Positions 9,201 through 18,400 of a stretch of 64,000 nucleotides of DNA are shown in pieces (positions within the stretch are counted from its first letter, which is position 1; each line of letters begins with the position of its first letter). A model generated the notes under the pieces. That model searched no databases, was not told the origin of the DNA, and saw only the letters and a program-made list of their open reading frames with translations. Source of the DNA: Bacteroidota bacterium (GTDB lineage: Bacteria; Bacteroidota; Bacteroidia; UBA7662; CANHCV01); contig CANMVY010000011.1 of the NCBI GenBank assembly GCA_947501265.1, positions 1 to 64,000 of the forward strand, read 5' to 3'. The translations under genes and the position numbers were made by a program.

Positions 9201-10553
9201 CGTTCCATTCGGTAAAGTGGTAGAAAGAACATGCGAGGCTGCAGAACCAAAAATGATTTTTCCTTCCATGGCTGTTCCTGCGGTCATATTACGCGCGGTG
9301 GTATAAATCCCAGAAGCCACATCGTAAGCAGCCATCCACCAATCGGGTTTGTTGTTCGTTGAACTCAAAGAACTTTGAGTTTCAAACCAGTTGAAGAAAA
9401 GTTTGTCTCCATTCAGGTTCCGAGACGCACAAGGACGCAAGTCTGAGGTCAATTGACCAGTTGATGAAAGACCAATTAAACCGCGATAAGAATTCGGATT
9501 TCCTAATTTTTTTACGGATAAAACCGTCAAACCATCGGTAACAATGTCTACCAATGCCATGTTCGATGCACCCGAGGCAAGCGTATCAAAAGAATACAAG
9601 CTGCGAGAAACGGAAGTAAGGATGTGCAAATTTCCATTTTGATCAACCGTAGCGCTCAACTCCCAACCACACGTAGGATTCCAAGTAACACCCAATGCGG
9701 TGCGAACCAATGCGGAAATACTCAATTGAGTAGGAGAGCTCCAAGTGTCGCCACCATCAGTACTGCTCATTACGATGGGCAAATATGTAACGCCAGTGTC
9801 GGCTCCAGTGTACGATTGGTGACCCAAACCAACAATAAAACCTTTGTTGCCTGATTCATTGAAGGCCATGGCTACGTCCGGCAAACCGGGTTCATCCAAG
9901 GTGGCAGCCGCAGTCATAGGGATGGATAAAAATTGAGTAGAATAATTGAAACGATTGCCCGAAGGGGTAAGCTTGGTTAACGTAAGCGTATCGGTAAAGT
10001 CAGAGTTCCCAACACCAATCGAACCGTTTTTATCCAACAAAAGCATTCGATCAGATAAAGAAACAACGGAAGAAATAATTTGGCGCAAGGTGTCTTGACG
10101 AGAACGAAGAGGAGTATCAATGTTTAAAACAGTTCCACCCGCGGTTGCTACCGATACTACGGTAGTTCCATAAGAGTTCCTTGCAGTATTGCTCACGATT
10201 GGAATAATTCCGGTAGCCCAAACGTTGGAAGGATTGGTATTTCCAGATGGATTAAAGAAAGCCATTTTGGGCAATCTTCCTCCTGGAGTAACTCCCCAAG
10301 AAGTGATTTTATCTACAACCCATGTGTTTCCACCATCCATGGAAACATCCATTTTAATGGTATTGTTAATAGGACTGGAACGATGAACCCATCCCACTAA
10401 ATTTTGAGCCGGGTAGCAAGCCAACCCTTGACGGGTACCATAGGCATTGGAATAACCGGTTCTAGATGTACCTAGATTTTTTACCACCAATTGCGCATTT
10501 GCTCCATAAGCAAACATCAACAAACAAAAAGAAAATAAGAATTTGGTTTTCAT
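6279..10553 (-). CDS. Giant T9SS-secreted protein with sialidase-like BNR motifs and Ig/PKD repeats
   Basis: A 1424-residue exported protein with a signal peptide (KFLFSFCLLMFAYGANA). The first 480 residues carry BNR/Asp-box motifs (SMDGGNTW near residue 71 and SSTDGGDTW near 265), typical of sialidase-like beta-propellers, though no sialidase catalytic residues can be confirmed. Repeated Ig-like modules with the pattern LTSSSATGNQWHRNGSVISGAT...YSATQ alternate with PKD-like modules (NFTLSDTVKCFIGNQFQ, SVGFTVNDSDQCLRGNQFT, SARFGLNTNSVCFRG). The tail (LSLYPNPASESVTLIL ... LDLQGKVMF ... AGIYFVSI) is a T9SS type A sorting domain. It is probably a surface adhesin or surface-attached hydrolase. 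A TACCTTTG element sits only 4 nt before the ATG. Confidence 0.9.
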   Translation of the reverse strand: MKTKFLFSFCLLMFAYGANAQLVVKNLGTSRTGYSNAYGTRQGLACYPAQNLVGWVHRSSPINNTIKMDVSMDGGNTWVVDKITSWGVTPGGRLPKMAFFNPSGNTNPSNVWATGIIPIVSNTARNSYGTTVVSVATAGGTVLNIDTPLRSRQDTLRQIISSVVSLSDRMLLLDKNGSIGVGNSDFTDTLTLTKLTPSGNRFNYSTQFLSIPMTAAATLDEPGLPDVAMAFNESGNKGFIVGLGHQSYTGADTGVTYLPIVMSSTDGGDTWSSPTQLSISALVRTALGVTWNPTCGWELSATVDQNGNLHILTSVSRSLYSFDTLASGASNMALVDIVTDGLTVLSVKKLGNPNSYRGLIGLSSTGQLTSDLRPCASRNLNGDKLFFNWFETQSSLSSTNNKPDWWMAAYDVASGIYTTARNMTAGTAMEGKIIFGSAASHVLSTTLPNGTTDYEVPVTYTALGAAGSLADSVFHKYLQGGKINSSVFVTGVSISSSAGTNLCSGASTTLTSSSATGNQWHRNGSVISGATSSTYSATQAGLYYSVVGPDTSNRITLVAVTSPATPSVSPAGPLTLCAGTAINLSTSWTSGTTVQWFRNGNLVSTVTNSGSFSADSAGSFTAKIQVSGCTSSASNAVTINAGVKPVVNFTLSDTVKCFIGNQFQINSTSSVSSGTLSLSWNFGQGATSTSTNNSRTYTSAGTYVVKLVATSSTGCSDSTSKSLRVIAQDSARFSVTGATTFCSGDSVRFSSSATSGIAWLRNNSAISGATSPIYFAKQSGSFRLVVTTNGCVDSSTATSVTVNALPATPTITRNAALLTSSAASGNQWFLNGSAISGATGTTYTATQNGNYSVTVTNASGCSSSSSSILVQLNTAPVVTTSTALTFCQGGSVLLTSSAATGNVWHRNNAPISGATAATYSATQTGTYFTVVGADTSNRILVTVNSIPATPAISPSGTVALCTGQSTNLSTSIPAGGSLAWSLNGSALGTTTATLPVNGAGSYTAVITQNGCSSASSAAVNVSINPYPSVGFTVNDSDQCLRGNQFTFTNTSTIASGTTTSTWTVNGSTISTTNSNATYTTSGTKTVKLVVSSAFGCADSTSSTVVVYDQPSARFGLNTNSVCFRGHVLRVTDSASIATGTLNHFYDFSNGFTSTAIAPTYAYPAAGNYTIKQVVTSNFGCTDSTFRAVSIKPNFNISISAVGSTSFCDGDSVVLNATTQGANVAWYRTTTSVGTGTSYVAYQSGSYQAITTTNGCSDSSSSISVVNNPLPATPSISRNANVLSTNATAGIQWYYNGNIIAGATSSTINANQNGLYYVVVTNAAGCSATSLTLQVTGVGILENLSGRLSLYPNPASESVTLILPEVMKAEGNVQILDLQGKVMFNTLVSPGTKQISMNVEIIKAGIYFVSIQTSEGILQGKFVKH

Positions 10554-10557
10554 AGTG

Positions 10558-10565
10558 CAAAGGTA
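10558..10565 (-). promoter_or_regulatory. -7 element 4 nt before the ATG of the 1424-aa gene
   Basis: TACCTTTG on the minus strand matches TAnnTTTG. No TTG lies 19-21 nt upstream. The position would put the transcript start at or next to the ATG (leaderless or nearly so). Confidence 0.4.
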
Positions 10566-10697
10566 TTTCGAGCAAAAAGTTTAAAGGGTGGATTCCAAAA
10601 AATTAATGGTTAATTCGCTTTGAATTAAAATAGCATCAGCGCGAAAGCCACTATAAACCAAAGTGAAAATCAAACAAAAAACACAATACGCCGAAAA

Positions 10698-10716
10698 AAG
10701 AGGGGTTTTTCCCCAA
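10698..10716 (-). terminator. Weak terminator after the purM-monooxygenase pair
   Basis: On the minus strand GGGG-AAAAA-CCCC is followed by TCTTTTTT, about 70 bp beyond the monooxygenase stop. The stem is only 4 bp, so this is tentative. Confidence 0.35.
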
Positions 10717-10784
10717 CGAAAGGGAGCAAAAGAACATCAAAAAAAATTAACATGGAATTAATGTAAAGTTGCCTGGTTTCTTTT

Positions 10785-11117
10785 TTAGATCGAAGCGTCT
10801 TTTTGATACTCCGATACCGTGGAAATGGTTGTTACCAAGCTTCGGTAAAAAGAATAAAACTCGCTTTTCCCCAAGTCTTTGGCGCGCCGATGCAAAGTAT
10901 GGTTCTTCCAAATTTCTACAGCGCTCCCATCTTTCCAATAACTGATGAAGATTCCATTGATGCCGTTTCTAACCGAATCCCAACCCAGAAAACCTTCTAT
11001 TTCACTGGCCGACTGTAAGGTAGCCTCGTCGAAAAACGTGTACGTTTCAGACGTTTCAGGCCTTATGCTGATAAAAATTACAGCAATGTTACCCGATTGA
11101 AGGACTTCAGTTTTCAT
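10785..11117 (-). CDS. Antibiotic biosynthesis monooxygenase (ABM) domain protein
   Basis: A 110-residue single-domain protein with the ABM pattern: IAVIFISIRPETSETYTFF at the first strand and helix, GFLGWDSVRNGINGIFISYWKDGSAVEIWKNHTLHRRAK in the middle, and FYSFYRSLVTTIS at the end. ABM proteins are small dimeric ferredoxin-like folds that include quinol and heme monooxygenases; the substrate cannot be predicted. Its ATG shares one base with the purM stop (TAATG), so translation is coupled to purM, although no functional link is obvious. Confidence 0.75.
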   Translation of the reverse strand: MKTEVLQSGNIAVIFISIRPETSETYTFFDEATLQSASEIEGFLGWDSVRNGINGIFISYWKDGSAVEIWKNHTLHRRAKDLGKSEFYSFYRSLVTTISTVSEYQKDASI

Positions 11118-12286
11118 TACCCTCCGTACTCGAAAGTTCCATGAGAACTGCTTACGGTAACTTTGCTTCCTTCACTTCCCTCGCAATGACCGATCACCTG
11201 GGCTTCCACCCCGAACGATTTTGCGATCGAAATGAGTTCATGGGCCATTGTTTCTTCTACATAAACTTCCAAACGGTGGCCCATGTTGAAGACTTGGTAC
11301 ATTTCCCTCCAACTCGTTCCCGATTCTTGCTGAATCATGGCGAAAAGCGGAGGCGTTGGAAAGAGGTTATTTTTCACCACGTGAACGTCGTTCACAAACT
11401 TTAATACTTTGGTTTGCGCTCCACCCGAACAGTGAATCATTCCGTAGATGTGGGAGCGCATGGTTTCAAACATGGCTTTCACCACGGGCGCATACGTTCG
11501 GGTTGGAGAAAGAATCAATTTTCCTACATCCAAGGTGGTTCCTGAAACAGGTTCGGTGAGTGATTTAGATCCAGAATAAACCAAATCTGCCGGAGTTAAT
11601 GGATCGTAACTCTCGGGAAAAAGAGCGGCTAGTTTGTTTTCCAACACATCGTGCCGAGCACTGGTCAACCCATTGGAACCCATCCCGCCGTTGTACTCGC
11701 TTTCGTAATTTGATTGCCCAAAACTGCTGAAACCCACCACCACCAAACCTGGGCGAATGCGGGCATTATCAATCACTTCAGAACGGCGCATCCGAACGGC
11801 CATCGTGGAATCTACAATAATGGTTCGAACCAAATCACCCACATCGGCGGTTTCACCGCCTCCAAAATGAATGTCCAAACCGAATGCATTCATCTGATCA
11901 ATGAATTCCTGGGTTCCAGAAATCACTGCTGAAATCACTGCTCCAGGAATCAAATTTTTATTTCTACCGATTGTAGAAGAAATTAAAAAATTTTTTTCGG
12001 CCCCAGCACACAATAAATCATCCAAATTCATCACCACGGCATCTTGAGCTATGCCCTTCCAAACCGACAAATCTCCTGTAGTTTTCCAATACAAATACGC
12101 CAATGACGATTTGGTACCGGCTCCATCAGCATGAATTAAATTGCAAAAGGCGGGGTCGCCAGCTAAAACATCGGGCAAAACTTTGCAAAATGCTTGGGGA
12201 AAAAGCCCCTGGTCCAAGGAAGCGATGGCTGCATGAACCTCTTGTTTATCGGAAGAAACTCCTCGTTGTGCGTAGCGATCAGACAT
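11117..12286 (-). CDS. purM: Phosphoribosylformylglycinamidine cyclo-ligase (AIR synthetase)
   Basis: A 389-residue cytosolic enzyme of purine synthesis that closes the imidazole ring of AIR from FGAM using ATP. Family marks include HADGAGTKSSLAYLYW near residue 53, GGGETADVGDLVRTIIVD in the middle and HCSGGAQTKVLKF in the C-terminal half. The length fits the longer Bacteroidota version. A TATCTTTG promoter-like element lies 4 nt upstream of the ATG, so its transcript may have almost no leader. The downstream ABM gene overlaps the stop by one base. Confidence 0.93.
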   Translation of the reverse strand: MSDRYAQRGVSSDKQEVHAAIASLDQGLFPQAFCKVLPDVLAGDPAFCNLIHADGAGTKSSLAYLYWKTTGDLSVWKGIAQDAVVMNLDDLLCAGAEKNFLISSTIGRNKNLIPGAVISAVISGTQEFIDQMNAFGLDIHFGGGETADVGDLVRTIIVDSTMAVRMRRSEVIDNARIRPGLVVVGFSSFGQSNYESEYNGGMGSNGLTSARHDVLENKLAALFPESYDPLTPADLVYSGSKSLTEPVSGTTLDVGKLILSPTRTYAPVVKAMFETMRSHIYGMIHCSGGAQTKVLKFVNDVHVVKNNLFPTPPLFAMIQQESGTSWREMYQVFNMGHRLEVYVEETMAHELISIAKSFGVEAQVIGHCEGSEGSKVTVSSSHGTFEYGG

Positions 12287-12290
12287 GCCA

Positions 12291-12298
12291 CAAAGATA
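12291..12298 (-). promoter_or_regulatory. -7 element 4 nt before purM
   Basis: TATCTTTG on the minus strand matches TAnnTTTG exactly and sits in the 38-bp gap after the methyltransferase gene. No good -33 TTG is visible. As in the 1424-aa gene, the spacing to ATG is 4 nt. Confidence 0.4.
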
Positions 12299-12324
12299 AA
12301 TCTCAAAAAGAGCGGAAGGCGGAA

Positions 12325-13101
12325 TTATTTTACCACCAATATCCCCATTTTACCCAAATCAACCCAACGATCTACCCAGGGCCTTGTTACTAGCTGTTCC
12401 CATGCTTGTTTCATGCTCGGACTCCAACGAATATCATCCAAAACCATCCAACCACCCGACTTCATGTTCCCGAAAATGTCATCGGCATACTTTTGTGTTG
12501 CAAACCCATCGTGATGACCGTCAATAAAAACCAATCCAAAGTCATGATTTTCTTCAAGAACCTGCGGAAGCACATCGGAAAAACGACCGGTGATAAGAGT
12601 CACTTGTTGGGCATCTGAAAAGGCATTCCTTGCTAAATTGGCGGTGTTCGGATCTCCTTCAATAGAAATCCACTGATTTTGGAAATGAGATCCTGTAACC
12701 AAATACCTTAGGCCGATGCCCAAGTTTGTGCCCAACTCCAAATTCACTTTTCCGGATTTCAATTGGGCCAAACGCAACAGCAATCTTCCCCACTTTTCAG
12801 AACTTGCTGTTCGAGAAATCATGGTTTTTACCTGTACCGAACGCACAACCCCAGCATTTGATCCCAATTGAGGTGACATTCCGGAAACAGCTCCAAAATC
12901 CAAAACCTCCAGCACCTCTGAATCGGATTCCAAAATCGTTTGAGTGTGTTTTTGAACCGGCTGAACCGCAGCTCCATGAACGGCAAACGTACGAGCCGCT
13001 CGAATTTGCTCTTGATCTGAAACGTCCCAACCTGCGGAAAACTCACATTTCCAGTACTGATTCCACTGCTTAATTCTCCAAAAAAGCGCTGATAAACTCA
13101 T
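12325..13101 (-). CDS. Class I SAM-dependent methyltransferase
   Basis: A 258-residue protein with a Rossmann methyltransferase core: motif I LELGTNLGIGLRYL near residue 118, an acidic strand end WISIEGD that should bind the SAM ribose, and FVFIDGHHDG-like LVFIDGHHDGFAT, then WMVLDDIRW. The DGHH pattern recalls O-methyltransferases of the FkbM/CcoAOMT-like group, but the substrate is unknown. The track starts it at a TTG; the ATG one codon later (13101) shares a base with the prenyl synthase stop (TGATG), so I use that start. Fourth gene of the exbB-exbD-prenyl synthase operon. Confidence 0.8.
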   Translation of the reverse strand: MSLSALFWRIKQWNQYWKCEFSAGWDVSDQEQIRAARTFAVHGAAVQPVQKHTQTILESDSEVLEVLDFGAVSGMSPQLGSNAGVVRSVQVKTMISRTASSEKWGRLLLRLAQLKSGKVNLELGTNLGIGLRYLVTGSHFQNQWISIEGDPNTANLARNAFSDAQQVTLITGRFSDVLPQVLEENHDFGLVFIDGHHDGFATQKYADDIFGNMKSGGWMVLDDIRWSPSMKQAWEQLVTRPWVDRWVDLGKMGILVVK

Positions 13102-14075
13102 CAATGATCCCGGTGAGCAAAGAGATGAGCCATTTCCTTAAACAAAGAAGTGTCGCCTTCAATCCACGATAACTCCTTCAAAGCTTCGTTGAGAAATTGA
13201 TCTCGAACGGCTTCTGTTTTTTGTTTCGCTTGGGTTGCGTCGTACCAAGCCAAAGTTCTTTCAATTTTTTCAACCGAGGGGGGTAAACTCCAAATGAATT
13301 GGGCATCCTTTTTTTGATCCTCGTTTGAATTCTCCCATGCTAAAATGGTTAGCAAGGTTTTCTTATTGACTAAAATATCGCCACCAGATTGTTTCCCTGT
13401 TTTGGTGGAATCTCCGAAACAATCCAATAAATCGTCTTGAATTTGAAAGGCTAAACCGGCAGCTACCGCAAATTTGTACCAGGTATTTGCAAGATCAGCT
13501 GAAACGCCAGCGACCAACGCGCCCATTCGAGCGGCTTCGCCCAAAAGTACACTGGTTTTAAAACGAATCATCTGCAGGTATTCCGTTGAAGAAACCATTG
13601 CTCGTTCTTGGAATTCCATGTCCCACTGTTGCCCCTCGCACACCTCCAAAGACGTTTGAAGAAAGTGCGACGTTAAAACGCCACATAAAGGATTGGGATA
13701 CTTCATCAATTGCTGGTATGCAACCACCAACATGGCATCACCGCTAAGAATTCCTGTTGCGAGGTTGTTTCTTAAATGAACGGTAGGTTGACCACGACGC
13801 ACCGGAGCTTCATCCATAATATCATCGTGCATGAGTGAAAAATTATGGAAAAGTTCTACGGCAAGGGCGGCGGAAATAGCATCGTTGAATGCTTTTCCAT
13901 GGTGTTGAGCTACCCAAATGGTTAAGGCTGGACGCAAACGCTTTCCGCCAAGAGAAAGCAAATAACGACCGGGTTCATAGAGGCCATCAGGAGAACCCGA
14001 AGGAGTATAAAAAATGGAATTTAATTGTTCCTCGAATAGAGGAAGCGTTGTTTCTACTTGTTGTGAAAAATTCAT
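13101..14075 (-). CDS. Polyprenyl (farnesyl/geranylgeranyl) diphosphate synthase
   Basis: A 324-residue trans-isoprenyl diphosphate synthase that condenses IPP with an allylic diphosphate. Both aspartate-rich motifs are present: LMHDDIMDEAPVRRG (DDxxD) near residue 88 and FQIQDDLLDCFGD near 213, along with GGKRLRPALT at the IPP-binding site. Size and motifs fit a short-chain FPP/GGPP enzyme; the exact product length cannot be read. Its start overlaps the exbD stop by one base (TAATG) and its stop overlaps the methyltransferase start. Confidence 0.9.
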   Translation of the reverse strand: MNFSQQVETTLPLFEEQLNSIFYTPSGSPDGLYEPGRYLLSLGGKRLRPALTIWVAQHHGKAFNDAISAALAVELFHNFSLMHDDIMDEAPVRRGQPTVHLRNNLATGILSGDAMLVVAYQQLMKYPNPLCGVLTSHFLQTSLEVCEGQQWDMEFQERAMVSSTEYLQMIRFKTSVLLGEAARMGALVAGVSADLANTWYKFAVAAGLAFQIQDDLLDCFGDSTKTGKQSGGDILVNKKTLLTILAWENSNEDQKKDAQFIWSLPPSVEKIERTLAWYDATQAKQKTEAVRDQFLNEALKELSWIEGDTSLFKEMAHLFAHRDH

Positions 14076-14470
14076 TATCCTTTTTCGGTAGCCATGACCA
14101 CCTTAATTTTTAATTTGGTGGTAATTTGAAGAACATCTACTAAATCTTGAACAGAAAGAGATTTTTCGATACGAAGCACAATGGTTGGCTCATCAATACC
14201 AACAATGGCATTGGCCAATGCATTTTCCAATTCAGCGGTGGGAATTTCTACTTTATCGATAAAAATTCGCTTATCGGCCGTAACGGAAAGAGAAATTTGT
14301 TTTTTATTGATTTTTTGGGATGCAGTTGCCTTTGGAAGAAACAATTTGATTACGTTCGGATTGGCAACGGTTGAAATGATCAGGAAGAAAAGAAGAAGAA
14401 AAAACATGATGTCGTTCAGAGCCGACGTAGAGACTTCGGCAGCAAACCGATTTTTGCGGCGAATATTCAT
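14075..14470 (-). CDS. ExbD/TolR family biopolymer transport protein
   Basis: A 131-residue inner-membrane protein with one transmembrane helix near the N-terminus (IMFFLLLFFLIISTVANP) preceded by ALNDIMFFL, where the conserved Asp of the proton path is seen (LND). A periplasmic domain follows. It pairs with the ExbB/MotA-type channel gene 2 bp upstream to form a proton-motive-force motor that energises outer-membrane transport (TonB type) or envelope constriction (Tol type); the pair alone does not tell which. Confidence 0.88.
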   Translation of the reverse strand: MNIRRKNRFAAEVSTSALNDIMFFLLLFFLIISTVANPNVIKLFLPKATASQKINKKQISLSVTADKRIFIDKVEIPTAELENALANAIVGIDEPTIVLRIEKSLSVQDLVDVLQITTKLKIKVVMATEKG

Positions 14471-14472
14471 GA

Positions 14473-15102
14473 TTACAACAACAAGTTTTTGAACTCCAAC
14501 ACTTGGCGTTGCATTTTCAGCAAAAATCCATCAATTCGCCCTTGAAGCAAGTGCAGAAAAGTATAAGCCAATACACCCACAATCAAACCAGCACCGGAAG
14601 TGATCATTTTTTCATAAAGACCACCGGAAATGATCCCGATAGAAATGTTGTCTTCCAAGGAGATTTTGTAGAAGATCTTGATTACCCCAGAAATGGTACC
14701 AATGAAACCCAACATGGGAGCAATACCAGCAATAATTCCCAACACGCCTAATTTCGATTCCATGGCTGATAGTTCAATAGAAGCAGCATCTTCCATGTGG
14801 CGATCCATTTCCGACATGGGCCGGGAAATTACCTTCAACCCTTGACCGTAAATTCGACCCATGGAGCTGCGTTCGTTTTCACACAAAGCTATCGCGCTGT
14901 TCACGTTACCGTCGTTCAAACCCGTTTTTATGCTTCCAATCAAACTGGGGTTTACCTTGCTGTTCTGAGAAATATAAATCCAACGTTCGATGAATAGATA
15001 AAGAGCAATGATCAACAATAAGACGATAGGAATCATGATAGGTCCGCCTTTGGAAACCAATTGAAAGAAGGATAGTTCCTGGCTGGTTGCAATCTGAAGC
15101 AT
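14473..15102 (-). CDS. MotA/TolQ/ExbB proton channel family protein
   Basis: A 209-residue inner-membrane channel protein with three predicted helices (IMIPIVLLLIIALYLFIERWIYI; LGIIAGIAPMLGFIGTISGVI; MITSGAGLIVGVLAYTFLHLL). The GTISGVIKIF and SGAGLIVG segments are the ExbB/TolQ signature. The ORF track extends it to a TTG at 15120; the ATG at 15102 (MLQIATSQEL) is the likelier start, and a TAGCTTTG -7-like element lies just upstream at 15118-15125. Forms the motor with the ExbD gene 2 bp downstream and heads the operon. Confidence 0.88.
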   Translation of the reverse strand: MLQIATSQELSFFQLVSKGGPIMIPIVLLLIIALYLFIERWIYISQNSKVNPSLIGSIKTGLNDGNVNSAIALCENERSSMGRIYGQGLKVISRPMSEMDRHMEDAASIELSAMESKLGVLGIIAGIAPMLGFIGTISGVIKIFYKISLEDNISIGIISGGLYEKMITSGAGLIVGVLAYTFLHLLQGRIDGFLLKMQRQVLEFKNLLL

Positions 15103-15190
15103 AGGATTAGTTTTAAACAAAGCTATAACGAAAAAAGGAAGGAAAGATTGGATGTGAAAAGTTTCCCAAAGTTGTTTTCAAAAATGTACA

Positions 15191-15418
15191 CTACGATAAG
15201 CGCCCTACCATCTCAAACTTTTCAAACACTTTTTCCGTATGGGGCGCATCTTCAAGTTCTTTCGTTAAATCTTGCCCGGCCCAATGTTCATAATGCTTCC
15301 CATTCTTCCACAGCCGAGAGGAAGTAACATCGTAAACCCGGCCCTGAAACGCCACATAAATGGTTTCTTTGTCTTGGCCGTTATGAAGAGCCAATTCATT
15401 TCTCGAAAAGATACGCAT
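15191..15418 (-). CDS. Small cytochrome b5-like heme-binding protein
   Basis: A 75-residue protein with the cytochrome b5 fold pattern: IFSRNELALHNGQDKETIYVAFQGRVYDVTSS at the N-terminus and the heme-region HYEHWAGQDLTKELEDAPH. Stand-alone b5-like proteins of this size (membrane-steroid-binding type) bind heme or hydrophobic ligands. The track start at 15424 is TTG; ATG at 15418 (MRIFSRNE) is preferred. It lies between the ExbB gene and a strong terminator and is probably its own unit. Confidence 0.75.
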   Translation of the reverse strand: MRIFSRNELALHNGQDKETIYVAFQGRVYDVTSSRLWKNGKHYEHWAGQDLTKELEDAPHTEKVFEKFEMVGRLS

Positions 15419-15429
15419 GCACAAAAATA

Positions 15430-15462
15430 AAAAGGGGGCTCGTGATTGAGCCCCCTTTTTTT
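15430..15462. terminator. Strong bidirectional terminator
   Basis: AAAAGGGGGCTC and GAGCCCCCTTTT pair perfectly around a 6-nt loop with T-runs on both strands. On the minus strand it ends the 2851-aa T9SS gene 15 bp after its stop. Confidence 0.92.
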
Positions 15463-15476
15463 AAGGTATGAACCGA

Positions 15477-18400
15477 TTAATGTTTAACCGTAATCTTTTT
15501 CGTTGTAACTGAATTATTTGAGTGAATGTTCAACAAATAAATTCCGTTCGACAAATCAGACACATTCAAATCAACCGCGTTAGCCAATGAATTGAATTCT
15601 ACACGACGAACTACTTTTCCATCTACAGAAGTTACTTCTACGAACACACCGTTCATGGAAGAAGAAGACTGAAGTGTAATGACATCGTTCGCTGGGTTTG
15701 GATAAACATTGATCAACAATTCGTTGTTTGAACGAACGTTGTTCACCAAATGAGCAGGAGCATTGCTGAAGATTCCGTTGGTTGTTTGCAAACGAACTCG
15801 AACCATCACTTCTCCATTAGCAAGCATAGCACGATCGAAAGATGCAGCATAGGCTTTATCTGATCCATTGGTGTTTACCGTACGGATGGTTGACCAATTG
15901 ATTCCATCTGTGCTTTGTTCAATGATGAACTTGCTGTTAGCAACTTCTTGAGATGCAAACCAACGAACCGTAACTTCTTTATTTCCTAGGGTCAAATCGT
16001 TGGTTAACCAATCTACTTGGAAGGAAGAAATTTCTGGCATATCGGTAGTTGGCAAAATACGAGACGTTAATGCTTCACGCATTTGAGGACCACCAGTCAT
16101 TCCAGAAGCACCTGTCAACAATTTGGTTAAGAACATATCTGTTTGTCCCAAAGAATTTACTGAAGTAGATCCCAAGGTGGTTGTTCCAGCAGAAGTACCT
16201 GTTACGTAAACCGCACCAGAAGTACTAACCGCAACATCTGAACCAGATTTAGCAAAAGAACCAGTAGAAGAAGAACGATTGATCCAATTGGTATTTCCGT
16301 TCATATCAGCAGAGTAAACGAACATATCGCCCAAACCTGTTGAATTCAAGGAATAACCACGGAAGAATGCGTTGTTTTGGAAGAATCCAGATCCAACAAC
16401 ATTGTTAGAAGCATTGTAAGTAGACAATTTACCGAAGTTATCAGAACCTGTTCCACCCATGGAATAAACCCACTGGTAAACACCGGCTGCGGTGAACTTC
16501 GTTACAAAAATATCTTCAGCACCTCGTGTAGGAATCATTCTAGATACAACACGAGCTCCAGGAGCATCGATATGCAAGTTGAATGTACCAGAAACAACTA
16601 CGTTACCAGAAGCATCCAATGCAATACCGTTACCATACTCAGATCCAGTACCAGATAGCGTACGACCCCATACCATAGAACCGTTTGATAGGTTGTGTTT
16701 ACCAACAAACATGTTAAAGATACCGGAAGAAGCCAAGTTGTAAGGACCAGAAATATCACGGTTGTTACAGAAATAACCCGTGGTATAAAGGAAGTTGTTG
16801 TCGATGGCAAGAGCATTGGCCATATCAAAAGAATAACCTCCTTGACTTACTACCCAATTTGCTGCACCAGTTGACAAGTTCATCGAACCAACCATTACAT
16901 CTGATTCACCAGCGGAAGAAATCGTGCTACCAAAAGTCAATGAATTACTGAAGCCACCTGCGAAGTAAAGGTTTGAAGCATCAACTTTAATATCATTGAT
17001 GACTTCGCTACCAGTACCACCAATTTTAATGGCATACTGAACAACACCCGCAGTAGAGTATTTCACCACAAATCCATCGGTAGAACCATTGGAAGTCAAT
17101 GAAACGTTACCCGCTTTGATGGTGCCTTGGAAGCTACCTGCAACATAAATGTTACCAGAAGCATCGGTTGCAACAGCACGAACATTTTCAACATTAGTTC
17201 CTGTAATGGTACGTGCCCAGAAAGCAGTACCCAAAGAATCGGATTTAATAATCATAACATCGGCATTTCCCTGGCGGAAGTCACCTTTCAAGGTATCGCT
17301 ACCAATAACAGCTTGATTGCTGTAAGTACCTACAGAAACAACGTTACCTGATAAGTCAGTTGCAACAGCACGACCTTCATCCAACAAATTGTTACCATAA
17401 GGCTTAGACCAAGAGAAATTCATGATAGAAGAAGTACTGTTGTAAGTAACATTCACCGTGTCATTGCTGCGAACAAAATCACTAACAAAAGAGTGGTAAT
17501 ACTTAACCGTATCAATTGCGTTTAAGGTAGGTGTAAGAGTAGTACCAAAATAAACTGACGTCGTATCTCCAACATTCAAGTTCAATGCTGGTGTAGTAGA
17601 AGAAACAACCGCTCCGTTGCGAGAGAAACTGAATGAAACTCCAGAACCAGAATAGCTTACAGGTCCGTTGTTCTTCACAACAAAACGGATGTTACGCGCT
17701 GTACCAGCAGAACCAGAACCTGTACCCGCTGCAGTAGCAAATACATTCTCAATGCTGATATCACGAATGTCAGGGTGGGTCAAGCTAATGTTAAAGTTAC
17801 CAGTACCACCTTTACCACCTGTTTGGTTGGAAACACGAATGTAATAAACCTGACCAGGAACAAATGCTGTTGAAGTGTAAACTTCTTGAACATTCATCGC
17901 GGCTGAAGTAGCACATGCAACTTGGGTTAATGAACCACAAGAATAAGAGGAATTACCTGTAGTGAACACCTGAATAGCAGGGTTGAACTGAACTCCAGGA
18001 GTTACAGGAGAAACACGAATGGTGTGCGTTGTATAATCTGCGCGGAATGCAAACCATACATCTGCCGCTGCGGTAGCACAGAAAGCAGGCGTAGTGCTGA
18101 TTGTTGCATCGATCACCGAACGTGATGGCAAGTTTGATGGAATCGCAAAACTAGAAGTCAAACGAACAGCTCCAGAACACTCATCGTTCACCGGTGGTGG
18201 TGGCAACAATACGGCAACCAAGTTGAAGTAACCGTTGTTTCCAGAAGGAACAGTGTACAACGAATCGTTTTGATAAACGCGAACGTAATACGTCTGGTTC
18301 TGAGCAGAAACCAAATCCGTGTCTTGAGTAGAACCACCTGTACCATCGTAAATGTGAGCAACGGCTGTTAAACTTCCGCAACCAGTACGAGAAGAATAAA

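Noticed and set aside
11350-11375. CACGTG core in purM as another parS
   Set aside because: Flanks (TTTTTCACCACGTGAACGTC) break the TGTTnCACGTGnAACA pattern at several fixed bases.
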